Counted from the stretch's first letter, positions 44,758-52,637 are shown. The stretch: 64,000 bases of DNA from Bemisia tabaci (GCF_918797505.1 NC_092798.1:7267501-7331500), one strand, 5' to 3'. Notes: a model not told the origin generated them from the letters alone. Numbers and translations: made by a program.

Positions 44758-44875
44758 GTCGCCCCTCGGACGTAAGGACGTATCTCGACGTCCACGTGAA
44801 CCCTGTTTTACGTATAAATCCATGCTTTCTGGGGCTCATGTGGGAATCGAGATGCGCTGTTACGCCAGGAAAGTC
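44758..44875. repeat. Family P small MITE
   Basis: CGCCCCTCGGACGTAAGGAC to TGCGCTGTTACGCCAGGAAA, with CTGGGGCTCATGTGGGAATC inside. Confidence 0.7.
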
Positions 44876-44989
44876 ACAGTGTATCATTGCCTGCATGGGC
44901 GCTAGCTACTTCCAGTAAAATGTCTATCGGACCGGGTTCCCAACGGATCGCGCTTGCGTTCGTGGCAGGATTCTATTGCACTGGGGAAA

Positions 44990-45560
44990 AACGTCGCACG
45001 ATAGAATATCTATACGAGATTAGGGACATGTCGGTAATTTTGAGGTTAGTCATGGAGATTTTAGGGCCCAAAGGGCAGACAACCGATGAATTCAAATCAT
45101 CTAGGGTGATTTTTTGTTTCAATTGTTGCGATCCGTCGATTGTGAATAATTAGAGTACCGATTTAGGGAGAGTACGGACATGCTGGGTATTTTGAGGCTA
45201 TGTCATGGAACTTTTAGGGCCATAAACGGCAGCCAACCTATGAATTCGAGTTTTCCGGAGTGATTGACAGTTACAATTAATTATTACGACCCTTCGGTTG
45301 TAAAGCACGTGTCTGACTTATGTAGTTTTTGCATTGATTCACTCATTTTTGCGGAAGAACGCTCATACGGACTTTCTCGGTTTGATATTGAAATCTGAAG
45401 ATAGGCAGCGACATTTTTTTTCGTGTTAGAAGGTTAGCTGCCCTTTAGGGCCCTAAGAGCTCCATATTTCGACTTGTCTGTACTCTCCCTTCACAGATAT
45501 TGTGTGTTGCTATGAAAAAACACCGTGTAACCATCTGAATAATCAGAGGCGCTGAATCGG
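44990..45560. repeat. Family G repeat, tandem and inverted
   Basis: GGGACATGTCGGTAATTTTG then ATTTTAGGGCCCAAAGGGC, repeated at about 45165-45230, and the inverse form GCCCTTTAGGGCCCTAAGAG at 45449. Most of the length forms two left arms and one right arm. Confidence 0.65.
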
Positions 45561-45631
45561 ACTCAAGTGCAGTAGAGGCTTTTCCTAAGTATACTTATGT
45601 ACGGTGGAATGACTGATAAAGTCGACCAAAT

Positions 45632-45795
45632 CAGTGGCGTGGCGTGCTTTGTGATATATCGATTGATACCGCACTCAAACCTATGAAAAAAGATCGATTA
45701 TCAGGGTGTTCGCAGCGGACACCTAAGTAATCGATTCTTTACCATAGCTTCAAATGGCGAGATATCGATAATCGATCATTCACGCCACGCTACTG
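45632..45795. repeat. Family B hAT-type MITE, complete, 8-bp duplication
   Basis: CAGTGGCGTGGCGTGCTTTG to TTCACGCCACGCTACTG. GACCAAAT stands directly before and directly after it. The 8-bp duplication and CAGTG ends place the family with hAT elements. Confidence 0.9.
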
Positions 45796-46876
45796 GACCA
45801 AATCCACCCGCGGAAACTGGCCAATACAGTCTCCGTCCGGGCCACGCTGCGGCAGGAATCGATACCCGACGCTGACGTCCGAATTTCCACCGTCCACCGA
45901 CGTCAACGCGGGCACCGTGTGGTCTCGCGGCCTCGCACGTCTCGGCCCGGCAGCGCGAAGATTGACAGGCAACTAACAGTTCCTCACTTCCTCGTCGCAG
46001 ACTCCGACCCCCCGCCCTCCCGCGGGCTCCACCTCGCGCTGACCGTGGAAATGGAAAAATTACTGTTATACCGCGACCACGCAACTCCCGGCCGCGCTGC
46101 CCGATCGCCCGCGCGGAGGAACCCCAATTTCCCGGCTTTCCACGCGGTCGCCCGCCGGAGCGGCAACCGGCGACTCGCGGTTGCCGAACTTGCCACGGGA
46201 TTGAGGAATTAGTCGCTCGTTTGACGGGTATCCGGCAACCTGGCGTTTCCAGCTCGACCGGCTAGAATCTTCGTTTCCATTTTCCGGGTGTTTTTTTCTC
46301 GCGATTTTCACTCGGTGTCTGGGACTGCTCGAACCCGACCAACGACGTTCATTGGTTCCGTCAATCAATTGCGTTGTTTCAAAGCATGAATACGTCGATT
46401 TATTCCAAATATCTATGGTATAACCAAAAATCCATACATGAATAGTGGAAGTCGAGTAAAAGCTATCAAGTGCTGTTACGGTCGTGCGAAGAGTTTCCCC
46501 TGTAAAAGAACCTGGACGAGTTCGTCTGTTTGCAGAAGTTAAGTCTTTTTGACGTTACAAGAATTGTACTTCCAGGATACTGGATTCCTGCTCGGCGAGA
46601 GAAACAGATGCATCTTCTTGGCAACACTTGATAACGCTTATCCGGGTATGCATTTCCAGCTATCAAAAATCATATTAGCACAACGAAACAAGAAAACGAG
46701 AGGGGTCAATGGAAAAATGTCTCAACTTTTCTATGATTTTTGTGCCCGAAAAAGCTTACTAACTTTGGCCCAGCTTCGTAAAAACGTGACCCCTGCTAAG
46801 GTTTACCATAGTCTATACGAGATAACGACAGCCGTCTTCGTACACAACCTCTTTATGGCTGTCAAGACCACGTATT
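45796..46876. other. Unannotated stretch, GC-rich at left
   Basis: GC-rich block at 45800-46260 with overlapping ORFs. No convincing gene. Confidence 0.4.
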
Positions 46877-47084
46877 CTGCCGTGCTGCGAAAAAACGCTA
46901 CGTTTCGCGGAAATTGATCAATATATCGCCTTTAAATCTGCAAATACTTCAGATTAAATTGCACATAAAATTCTCAGAAAAATTAGAGAAGGAATATTTA
47001 CAAATTTCCTTGCACATGCGTCTCTTATGAAGGGAAAACTGTCGACGTACGAAGACTCTCACGGCATTTTCCCTTAGCACGGCT
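46877..47084. repeat. Family C MITE, slightly shortened
   Basis: CTGCCGTGCTGCGAAAAAAC on the left, CGGCATTTTCCCTTAGCACG with GCTG on the right. Confidence 0.75.
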
Positions 47085-47095
47085 GCACTGAGCTC

Positions 47096-47258
47096 CAATG
47101 GCGTATCGTGCTATACGATAAATAGATTGACCTGCCATTTAAACCTATGATAAAGGATCGATAAACAGAGTGTTCGCCACCAGCATCTTAATAATCGATC
47201 TTTTACTATAGCTTTTAATGGGGGAAAATCGATAACTATCATTCAGGCCTCGCCACTG
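47096..47258. repeat. Family B hAT-type MITE
   Basis: CAATGGCGTATCGTGCTATA to ATTCAGGCCTCGCCACTG, diverged. Palindromic core with TAATCGATCTTTTACTATAG. Confidence 0.75.
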
Positions 47259-47437
47259 CTGCGCTTCGAAGGCTTATCACGTCGCGGTGACGTGGAAACG
47301 GCCCTGTAATCCCCGAAACCCTCAAACGGGCAATTTTCGCTCCTGCGGGACCCGTCGGGCGTCCGCGGCAGGAGGGATTTCGATGTTGCGCGTCGAAGGC
47401 CCTCGAGGACGGCGAAAACAATGGAAGTCAAACTTAC
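47259..47437. other. Unannotated stretch downstream of the 40-nt exon
   Basis: GC-rich. On the minus strand it is the presumed intron start after GTAAGT at 47437-47432. Confidence 0.4.
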
Positions 47438-47477
47438 GGATCGGTGAAAGAGGAGGGAGAAGATCCACGTCACTAAC
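47438..47477 (-). CDS. Candidate 40-nt exon or RS exon (recursive site 4)
   Basis: On the minus strand TTTTTCCTTTTGTTTCAG abuts GTTAGT at 47478/47477. Forty nt later a perfect donor GATCC|GTAAGT follows (47437-47432). It may be a micro-exon or a ratchet site with a competing downstream donor. In the frame that leaves one base at the start it reads LVTWIFSLLFHRS, hydrophobic, and ends on a codon boundary that fits the 43220-43290 candidate. It lies 219 nt downstream of the last snoRNA unit on the same strand. Confidence 0.4.
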
Positions 47478-47696
47478 CTGAAACAAAAGGAAAAATATTA
47501 TTAGAACGGGGAAAAGAGGGCACCGGTGAGTAGGGTTGAGGTTGTCACGTATTGGCTTCGTCTCCGAGGACGATTTTATTGGAGTTCGGAAATCGCGTTG
47601 CCGCTTCGAGCTCCGAAAAGTCGGAAAGTTTTAAAATTAGCCGGGAATAAAAAGAAAATTCGAGTGGTGTTACACGCTGGTCAAAGTCACTTTGCA
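47478..47696 (-). other. Intronic segment between snoRNA array and 3' splice site
   Basis: Contains the pyrimidine tract and a candidate branch point (CTAATAAT) of the acceptor at 47478. Otherwise unique sequence. An ORF on the plus strand at 47526 runs into the array and is not called. Confidence 0.4.
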
Positions 47697-47780
47697 GGAA
47701 AATCACACCAGTCTCATTAAATCAGTTTTTAAGCTGACATTATTGATTCCAGAGACGGAAATTTCATCATGGTGATTACC
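47697..47780 (-). ncRNA. C/D-box snoRNA-like unit 1, SNORD57-like guide, altered box D
   Basis: Read on the minus strand, box C is ATGATGA and the guide CTGATTTAATGAGA is intact. Box D, however, is CTGG, where the other units have CTGA. Since the terminal A of box D is important in the kink-turn, this unit may be weak or inactive. Stem AATCAC/GTGATT is retained. Confidence 0.5.
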
Positions 47781-47835
47781 TTCGAAAACAATCAAAAATC
47801 AATTGGTGTTCCACGCTAGTCGAAGTCATTTTACA

Positions 47836-47919
47836 GGAAAATCACATCAGTCTCATTAAATCAGTTTTTAAGCTGACATTATTGATTCCAGAGATGGAAA
47901 TTTCATCATGGTGATTACC
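47836..47919 (-). ncRNA. C/D-box snoRNA-like unit 2, predicted 18S A99 guide
   Basis: Minus strand order: stem AATCACC, box C ATGATGA, CTCTGG (possible D'), AATGTCAGC (possible C' region), guide AAACTGATTTAATGAGA, box D CTGA, then TGTGATTTTCC closing the stem. The guide is complementary to CTCATTAAATCAGTT of 18S rRNA (15 nt). Counting five nucleotides upstream of CTGA reaches the T that pairs with the A of CTCATT, which is human 18S A99, the site guided by SNORD57 and by yeast snR51. At 84 nt the length is normal for the class. This is the reference unit. Family knowledge supports the role. Expression is inferred. Confidence 0.75.
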
Positions 47920-47974
47920 TTCGAAAACAATCAAAAATCAATTGTTGTTCAACGCTAGTCAAAGTTATTTTACA

Positions 47975-48056
47975 GGAAAATCACATCAGTTCATTAAATC
48001 AGTTTAAAGCTGACATTATTGATTCCAGAGATGGAAGTTTCATCATGGTGGTTTCC
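47975..48056 (-). ncRNA. C/D-box snoRNA-like unit 3, guide one nt closer to box D
   Basis: Boxes C ATGATGA and D CTGA are intact. The guide ends AATGAA before CTGA instead of AATGAGA, so the fifth position pairs with the U after A99. The stem strand has GGTTT on the plus side, giving one mismatch (AACCAC against GTGATT). Confidence 0.6.
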
Positions 48057-48105
48057 TTCGAGTCACTTGCGTTGGTTGAAGCAGAATTAAAAAAAATTAT
48101 CCATC

Positions 48106-48189
48106 GGAAAATCACATCAGTCTCATTAAATCAGTTTTTAAGCTGACATTATTCATTCCAGAGATAAGAGTTTCATCACGGTGATTTCC
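48106..48189 (-). ncRNA. C/D-box snoRNA-like unit 4, predicted 18S A99 guide
   Basis: Box C is GTGATGA (allowed purine change), box D CTGA, guide with full AATGAGA spacing, and stem GGAAATCAC/GTGATTTTCC with one bulge. Confidence 0.72.
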
Positions 48190-48245
48190 TTTAGGAAACA
48201 ATCAAAAATCGATTAGTGTTCCACGCTCGTCAAGGTCATTTCACA

Positions 48246-48328
48246 GAAAAATCACGTCAGTTCATTAAATCAGTTTTAAAGCTGACATTATTGATTCCAG
48301 AGATAGAAATTTCATCATGGTGATTTCC
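48246..48328 (-). ncRNA. C/D-box snoRNA-like unit 5, short guide spacing
   Basis: Box C ATGATGA, box D CTGA followed by CGTGATT, guide AATGAA next to box D (predicted to address the U after A99). The stem is intact. Confidence 0.62.
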
Positions 48329-48384
48329 TTCGAGACAGGCAAAAATTCGATTAGTATTCCACACTAGTCAAAGTCATTTTACAG

Positions 48385-48465
48385 GGCAATCACATCAGTT
48401 CATTAAATCAGTTTTAAGCTGACATTATTGATTCCAGAGATGGAAGTTTCATCATGGTGATTTCC
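48385..48465 (-). ncRNA. C/D-box snoRNA-like unit 6, short guide spacing
   Basis: Box C ATGATGA, box D CTGA, guide AATGAA. Stem GGAAATCAC against GTGATTGCC with one mismatch. It is the last of the closely spaced block. Confidence 0.62.
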
Positions 48466-48588
48466 TTTAAATCATTTGGGTTGATTGAATCAGAATTCAT
48501 TACGGTCACAAGTGGATCCTCTTGATTGTTGCCAACAAGTACAGGTATACTAATTTTCGGGGGGGGGGGGGGGGGGGTTGGTTCCATC

Positions 48589-48671
48589 GGAAAATCACAT
48601 CAGTCTCATTAAATCAGTTTTAATCTAACATCATTAATTCCAGGGAAAGTCATTTCATCATGGTGATTTCC
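48589..48671 (-). ncRNA. C/D-box snoRNA-like unit 7, predicted 18S A99 guide
   Basis: The first unit after the spacing changes. Boxes, stem and the full AATGAGA guide are intact, although the centre has diverged (ATTAATGATGTTAGATT-type). Its flanking spacers share nothing with units 1-6 except GGAAATC edges. Confidence 0.72.
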
Positions 48672-48786
48672 TTCAAATTATGCAGGTTAGTTAAAACTGA
48701 ATTCATTATGATTGTAAGTGCCTCACTTTCTAGGGGTGTAAATCAAATTATTTACCAATTTTCAAATATTCTAAAAAATATTCATC

Positions 48787-48864
48787 GGAAAATCACATCA
48801 GATTCGGTTATGGAAGCTGACATTATTCATTCCACGGGAATGCCATTTCATCATGGTGATTTCC
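48787..48864 (-). ncRNA. C/D-box snoRNA-like unit 8 with a replaced guide
   Basis: Box C ATGATGA, box D CTGA and stem GGAAATCAC/GTGATTTTCC are intact, but the sequence before box D is CCATAACCGAAT in place of the 18S A99 guide. The complementary target would be ATTCGGTTATGG. This resembles the adjacent 18S stretch AATCAGTTATGG at 10 of 12 positions, but mismatches around the predicted methylation position make that target doubtful. It may be a retargeted or orphan guide, or a decaying copy. Confidence 0.5.
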
Positions 48865-49025
48865 TTCGAGTCTTGCGGGTTAGCTAAAGCTGAATTGGTT
48901 ACGGTTGCAAGTACCTTACTTCCAAGGGGTATATCAACAATTATTCACCCATTTTCTATTACTATAAAAAAAGAATCGGATTAATACGGATTAATACGAT
49001 TTAGGACACCGGAGTTTAATTTGTA

Positions 49026-49126
49026 CATTATCACATCAGTTCATTAAATCAGTTTTGAAGCTGACATTGAAGATTCCAGCAAAGAAATTCTGTGAGAGAA
49101 TTCTGTCAAAGAATCATTGTGATTTT
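49026..49126 (-). ncRNA. C/D-box snoRNA-like unit 9, degenerate box C
   Basis: Box D CTGA and a short-spacing guide (AATGAA) are present. The box C side reads AATCACAATGATT, and about 20 nt of extra GAATTCTCTCACAGAA-like sequence lie in the centre. Probably a pseudo-unit. Confidence 0.35.
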
Positions 49127-49250
49127 CATCAAAGAGAGTATGTTATGAATTAAGGTTTCCAGTACTTTCTGAGAAAACACCATCGTTCACGATCACAAGT
49201 CCTCATCATTTCCTAAAATTAAGGCCGATACCTACTGAAAAAAATTATCA

Positions 49251-49332
49251 GAGAATCACATCAGTCTCATTAAATCAGTTTTGAGCTGTCATTATGATTT
49301 CCAGAGATTGAGGTATCATCATGGTGATTCTT
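49251..49332 (-). ncRNA. C/D-box snoRNA-like unit 10, predicted 18S A99 guide
   Basis: Stem AGAATCAC/GTGATTCTC, box C ATGATGA, full guide AATGAGA and box D CTGA are intact. The outer stem sequence changed on both sides together (AGAATC and GATTCT), which supports pairing. Confidence 0.72.
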
Positions 49333-49436
49333 TCTGAATATGAAAATCACCACTATACGTTCAATTGTGAGAAAGGATTACTCGATTGATCTATTCAAAT
49401 CTATAAACAAATGATGTGTTGATGGGATTGGCTTTC

Positions 49437-49524
49437 GGAAAAACCACATCAGTCTCATTAAATCAGTTTTAAAACTGTCATTAAAATTTCCAGAGAATGA
49501 GGTTTCATCATGGTGATTTCTTCC
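49437..49524 (-). ncRNA. C/D-box snoRNA-like unit 11, predicted 18S A99 guide
   Basis: Box C ATGATGA, full guide, box D CTGA. The closing stem is AAATCAC against GTGGTTT, which keeps pairing through a G-U pair. Confidence 0.7.
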
Positions 49525-49642
49525 TAATATAATAATTTACCTCCGCATTTGTTCAAATAAAAAAAAATATTAACAGACATGGATTACTTCAAATGATCTG
49601 TTTACAGCATCAACCAAAAGACGTTTTGGTGAAATTGGCTTC

Positions 49643-49727
49643 GGAGAAAATCACATCAGGTCATTAAATCAGTTTTCAAGCTGACACTGAAAATTCCAGC
49701 AAGGAAGGTCTCATCATAGTGATTTCC
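49643..49727 (-). ncRNA. C/D-box snoRNA-like unit 12, short guide spacing
   Basis: First unit in transcription order. Stem GGAAATCAC/GTGATTTTC, box C ATGATGA, guide AATGAC before CTGA (one nt short), box D intact. Confidence 0.62.
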
Positions 49728-49744
49728 GAAAGCAAAAGCTGCTG

Positions 49745-49880
49745 TAGAGAAAAATTGGAACTTTAGATCAATAATTCCGGCTCATCCATAAAAGCACCAA
49801 GCTCCGCAAGAACTAATGGAATGTATGATGTTTCTAAAAAACATGAAATAGGATTTCATACCAAAAAATGTGGTCAAATT
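49745..49880. repeat. Family E-like repeat
   Basis: GCTCATCCATAAAAGCACCA and GATGTTTCTAAAAAACATGA resemble the middle of the 22016 copy. Confidence 0.5.
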
Positions 49881-50874
49881 GAACAATTCCAGTCTGCTCT
49901 TTTACGCTTCCTTTTTTCCTTTTCCTATCGAAGTCTTCCGAGCAAGTTTTTAGTCAGGATTTCCCGCGAGTGGGCCAATTTCACTTCGATCTCCATCCAA
50001 GATGCGTTTAACTTGAAGCGAACCTCGAATTTTTAAAACGAAAAAGTTACTCAATTCTCTCATCCGTTCCTGCACTTCCGCGCAAAAAACGCGCAACTTC
50101 GACGGAATCCCGACTCAAATCCGCGGTTATCGCGGAGGAAAAAACCCCGCGACATCGGGCAACTTTCGGCGAGCTCTCCGCGCGGCGACCCCTAAAAAGC
50201 AATCGAAACTTCGTGATATTTCCCCGGGGCGCGGGCTTTTCGCGGGAAACCTCCCCGCTTTCCGCGAGAGAGGTCTCCACCGGAGAGTCATGTTTAATCT
50301 GCGAGGCGGGGGGAGGGGGGAATCACTTAAGCTCGTTTTCCCGGTGACTTTTCAAAGGCCGTCCGCGGGTGGGCGATTGTATCAGTTTCCCAGCGAGAGA
50401 TCACAACTTTTTTCCACTTGGACCCTGAAAAGCTCGTATTCAAACGAGTGGCAGAGCTCAACTCGCGGGGAACTTGCGTCTTTTCGTCGTGTGAGCGACG
50501 GAATCGTCACTTCCCGACGAAAGAACGCAACTTTTCGTAGCTCGAGCTCCACTAAGCGTGGAGATACACACGCGAGAAACCGTGTTTCGAAAAGAAGTTA
50601 CGCTGTTCGGTCGGCGAGGAGGTGGAAAAGCGGAGATTTCGAGATGGGGACCGGGGATTATAACGCTTTTTTAAGCGACTATTTTCGGAAAATATTCCGA
50701 CGCAGAAGGAATCGAAGGTCTGCTGGAGGACTTGGATGTTAAAATATTAAAAGGGCCCGGTTTTCCCGTTCGTAGGATGGCCCAGAAAGCTTCTGAAACC
50801 CTTACCAGGTGCCGTGATGAGGGATGTGCTCTCGTGGCACTTAAGAGAATTAAATATATGAATATTTAGTCGTG
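49881..50874. other. Unannotated stretch, GC-rich at 50040-50720
   Basis: A 150-codon plus ORF at 50290 and a minus ORF at 50047-50280 have no recognised domain. On the minus strand this lies upstream of the snoRNA array and could hold its host exon, but I find no convincing splice sites. Confidence 0.4.
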
Positions 50875-51324
50875 ATCTACTCTGACGAATAGGGCGGGAA
50901 ATAGAGTTTAAGCGGTCAAAACAAAACACAAACCATGGACTGCCAAAGCTTCTTGTTAAAGACTACGGCCTGGTTCAGTGGCGAGCACTGGAAAAAAACC
51001 ACATTGGATCTTGAGTCCAGACTCTTGAAAACATTGACAAGAAAACGGACTCATGATTCCATCAGATTTAAGCTTAAATCAAAAGGAAATCCACTCAAAT
51101 TAAGAGGCTTGGTTCTTGATTTAAGCTTAAATCTGATTGAATCAACAGTCCTTTTTCTTGTCAATGTTTTCAAGAGTCTGGACTCAAGATTCAATGTGGT
51201 TTTTTTTCAGTGCTCGCCACTGAACCAGGCCATAGTCTTTAACAAGAAGCTTTGACAGTCCATGAATTGTGTTTTGTTTTGGCCGCTTGAAATCTATTTC
51301 CCGCCCTTCATCGTTAGAGTAGAT
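50875..51324. repeat. 450-bp palindrome with a family A MITE at its centre
   Basis: Outer arms 50875-50985 and 51213-51324 are inverse copies of about 111 bp (ATCTACTCTGACGAATAGGG against CCCTTCATCGTTAGAGTAGAT, GGTTCAGTGGCGAG against CTCGCCACTGAACC). Identity is roughly 90% by eye. The enclosed MITE is itself a hairpin, so the whole 450 bp folds on itself. Confidence 0.9.
50986..51212. repeat. Family A hairpin MITE, complete
   Basis: CACTGGAAAAAAACC to TTTTTTTTCAGTG, with GGATCTTGAGTCCAGACTCT and AGAGTCTGGACTCAAGATTC as arms. Confidence 0.9.
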
Positions 51325-51336
51325 ATCAAGAGAGTA

Positions 51337-51416
51337 GATTGAATCAAGAGTATTTTTTCTTGTCGATGTTTTTAAGAGTCTGGACTCTAGATCCAATGTG
51401 TTTTTTTTTTCCAGTG
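51337..51416 (+). repeat. Family A right half
   Basis: GATTGAATCAAGAGTATTTT through GGACTCTAGATCCAATGTG to CCAGTG. It directly follows the palindrome's right arm and has no left half. Confidence 0.85.
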
Positions 51417-51445
51417 AGGCGTGATAATCGACTATCGATAAGTAT
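51417..51445 (+). repeat. Family B fragment
   Basis: AGGCGTGATAATCGACTATCG resembles the B right end in inverse. Confidence 0.35.
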
Positions 51446-51801
51446 CTGAGCGTTGATTTTCGAAAGTAACTTTCACAGTATATGGTAGTCAGCGGTGTGC
51501 GTTTCTAGAATATATTGTTTCTACTCTGTTCAAAAAACGCCGAGAACGATCTCGAACGGACCGGTACCGCGTCGGGGAATTTTCCCCAAAAAACTCGGCG
51601 TTCATGGTCCAGTCCGCGTCGGCGCACTCTGTAACGGAGCCGGATTATTGCGTGGAAACCTCAGATCCCCGACCGGGGTTGCCAGACTTGGCCAATTCGA
51701 AAACACGATAATCGGCATCCGGGATCGATTTACACAAGGTGATTCAAAAGTCTCGCAATACATTAGGGTTCTTGCCCTTTGTCAGGGTGGTCCTTTAAAC
51801 C
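51446..51801. other. Unannotated stretch
   Basis: No supported feature. The 110-codon plus ORF at 51495 runs into the following D element. Confidence 0.4.
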
Positions 51802-52281
51802 GAGTTGCCACAGAATTTAGAAATTGAAATTCCTTGACATTTCCCTAATTTCCCAGACACATTTGAGTAAAATTCCCTGACAACTGAAGACATGTCGTAA
51901 GTCCAAAAGGACATCATTTGAAATAGTACCCGGAAAAAATTTGTTGTTCTAGACGACAAATCCATTCTGAACAGCAAATAAAAGTAACTTAACAACTTTT
52001 CCATGACTTTTTCGACCTAGACGTTTCCAGGTTTTCCCTGAATTTTTGAAATTCCCTAACATTTCCTGGTTTTTCCGATGTTCCCTGACTGTGGCAACCC
52101 TGTTTAGAGTTTCGGAGGTTTGGTGGTACGAGACATATTCTAAACAGCGTGTAAAAGTTAATGAACAATTTTTCCCTGCCTTTTTCGACATTTTCCCAGA
52201 CGTTTCCAGATTTTCCCTGAATTTTTAAAATTCCCAAACATTTCCTGGTTTTTCCGATGTTCCCTGACTGTGGCAACCCTG
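51802..52281. repeat. Family D element with tandem duplication of its right part, period ~180 bp
   Basis: GAGTTGCCACAGAATTTAG to GGCAACCCT at about 52101. Then the right part (GACGTTTCCAG..., GTTTTTCCGATGTTCCCTGA, GGCAACCCTGTTTAGAGTTT) is repeated to 52281. Confidence 0.8.
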
Positions 52282-52637
52282 TTTAGAGTTTCGGGGGTTT
52301 GGCGGTACCGAGACATTCGGATCACCCTGTACAATGGCCTCAGCAATTGAAAAATTGTGGGTTTTCGGGTGGGTGCGACAACCCCGGAGCGAGGCGTATC
52401 GGCCGTGGAATTCCGGCGGCGGCCGCGGCGATAATTCGTCCATAAAAAACGCATTAGGCCGCCCAAAGCTGGTGGAAACAATGCGAAATCCTATCAGCGC
52501 GCGGCCGCTACCGAAATCAATGCCCGGCTCCCCGGCCGTATTGCCGAATTAATGCCCCGCCGCCTAATTGGTCCCGGGAGGGGCTTTTTCGCCACTGTTT
52601 CCCGCGGCCTTCACCCACGTGTATAGGGGCTACTTGA
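52282..52637. other. Unannotated GC-rich stretch
   Basis: Unique GC-rich sequence with no supported gene. Confidence 0.4.

Larger units (their letters stand above)
47697..49727 (-). repeat. Tandem array of twelve C/D snoRNA-like units
   Basis: Unit starts on the plus strand are at 47697, 47836, 47975, 48106, 48246, 48385, 48589, 48787, 49029, 49251, 49437 and 49643. Spacing is 131-140 bp for the first six and 186-242 bp after that. The first six share their spacers (CAATCAAAAATC, ACGCTAGTCAAAG, TTTTACAGG). Later spacers are unrelated to these and to each other. The shared feature throughout is a core of about 80 bp. On the minus strand the core reads closing stem, ATGATGA, CTGG-like D', variable centre, 18S-complementary guide, CTGA, closing stem. 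The spacer between units 6 and 7 holds a 19-G run (48559-48577). Confidence 0.85.

Noticed and set aside
47432..47990. snoRNA spacers as exons of a repeated host gene
   Set aside because: Donor-like GGTAAT occurs only in units 1 and 2 and is absent in the others. No conserved splice pair flanks the units.
47697..49727. CRISPR-like array of repeats and spacers
   Set aside because: The repeats are about 80 bp, internally variable and palindromic, with spacers of unequal length, and the setting is eukaryotic. The C/D snoRNA reading explains the conserved positions.
47697..49727. Array as fragments of rDNA
   Set aside because: Only 13-15 nt match 18S rRNA, always beside box D and inside a closing stem. 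The flanks are unrelated to rDNA.
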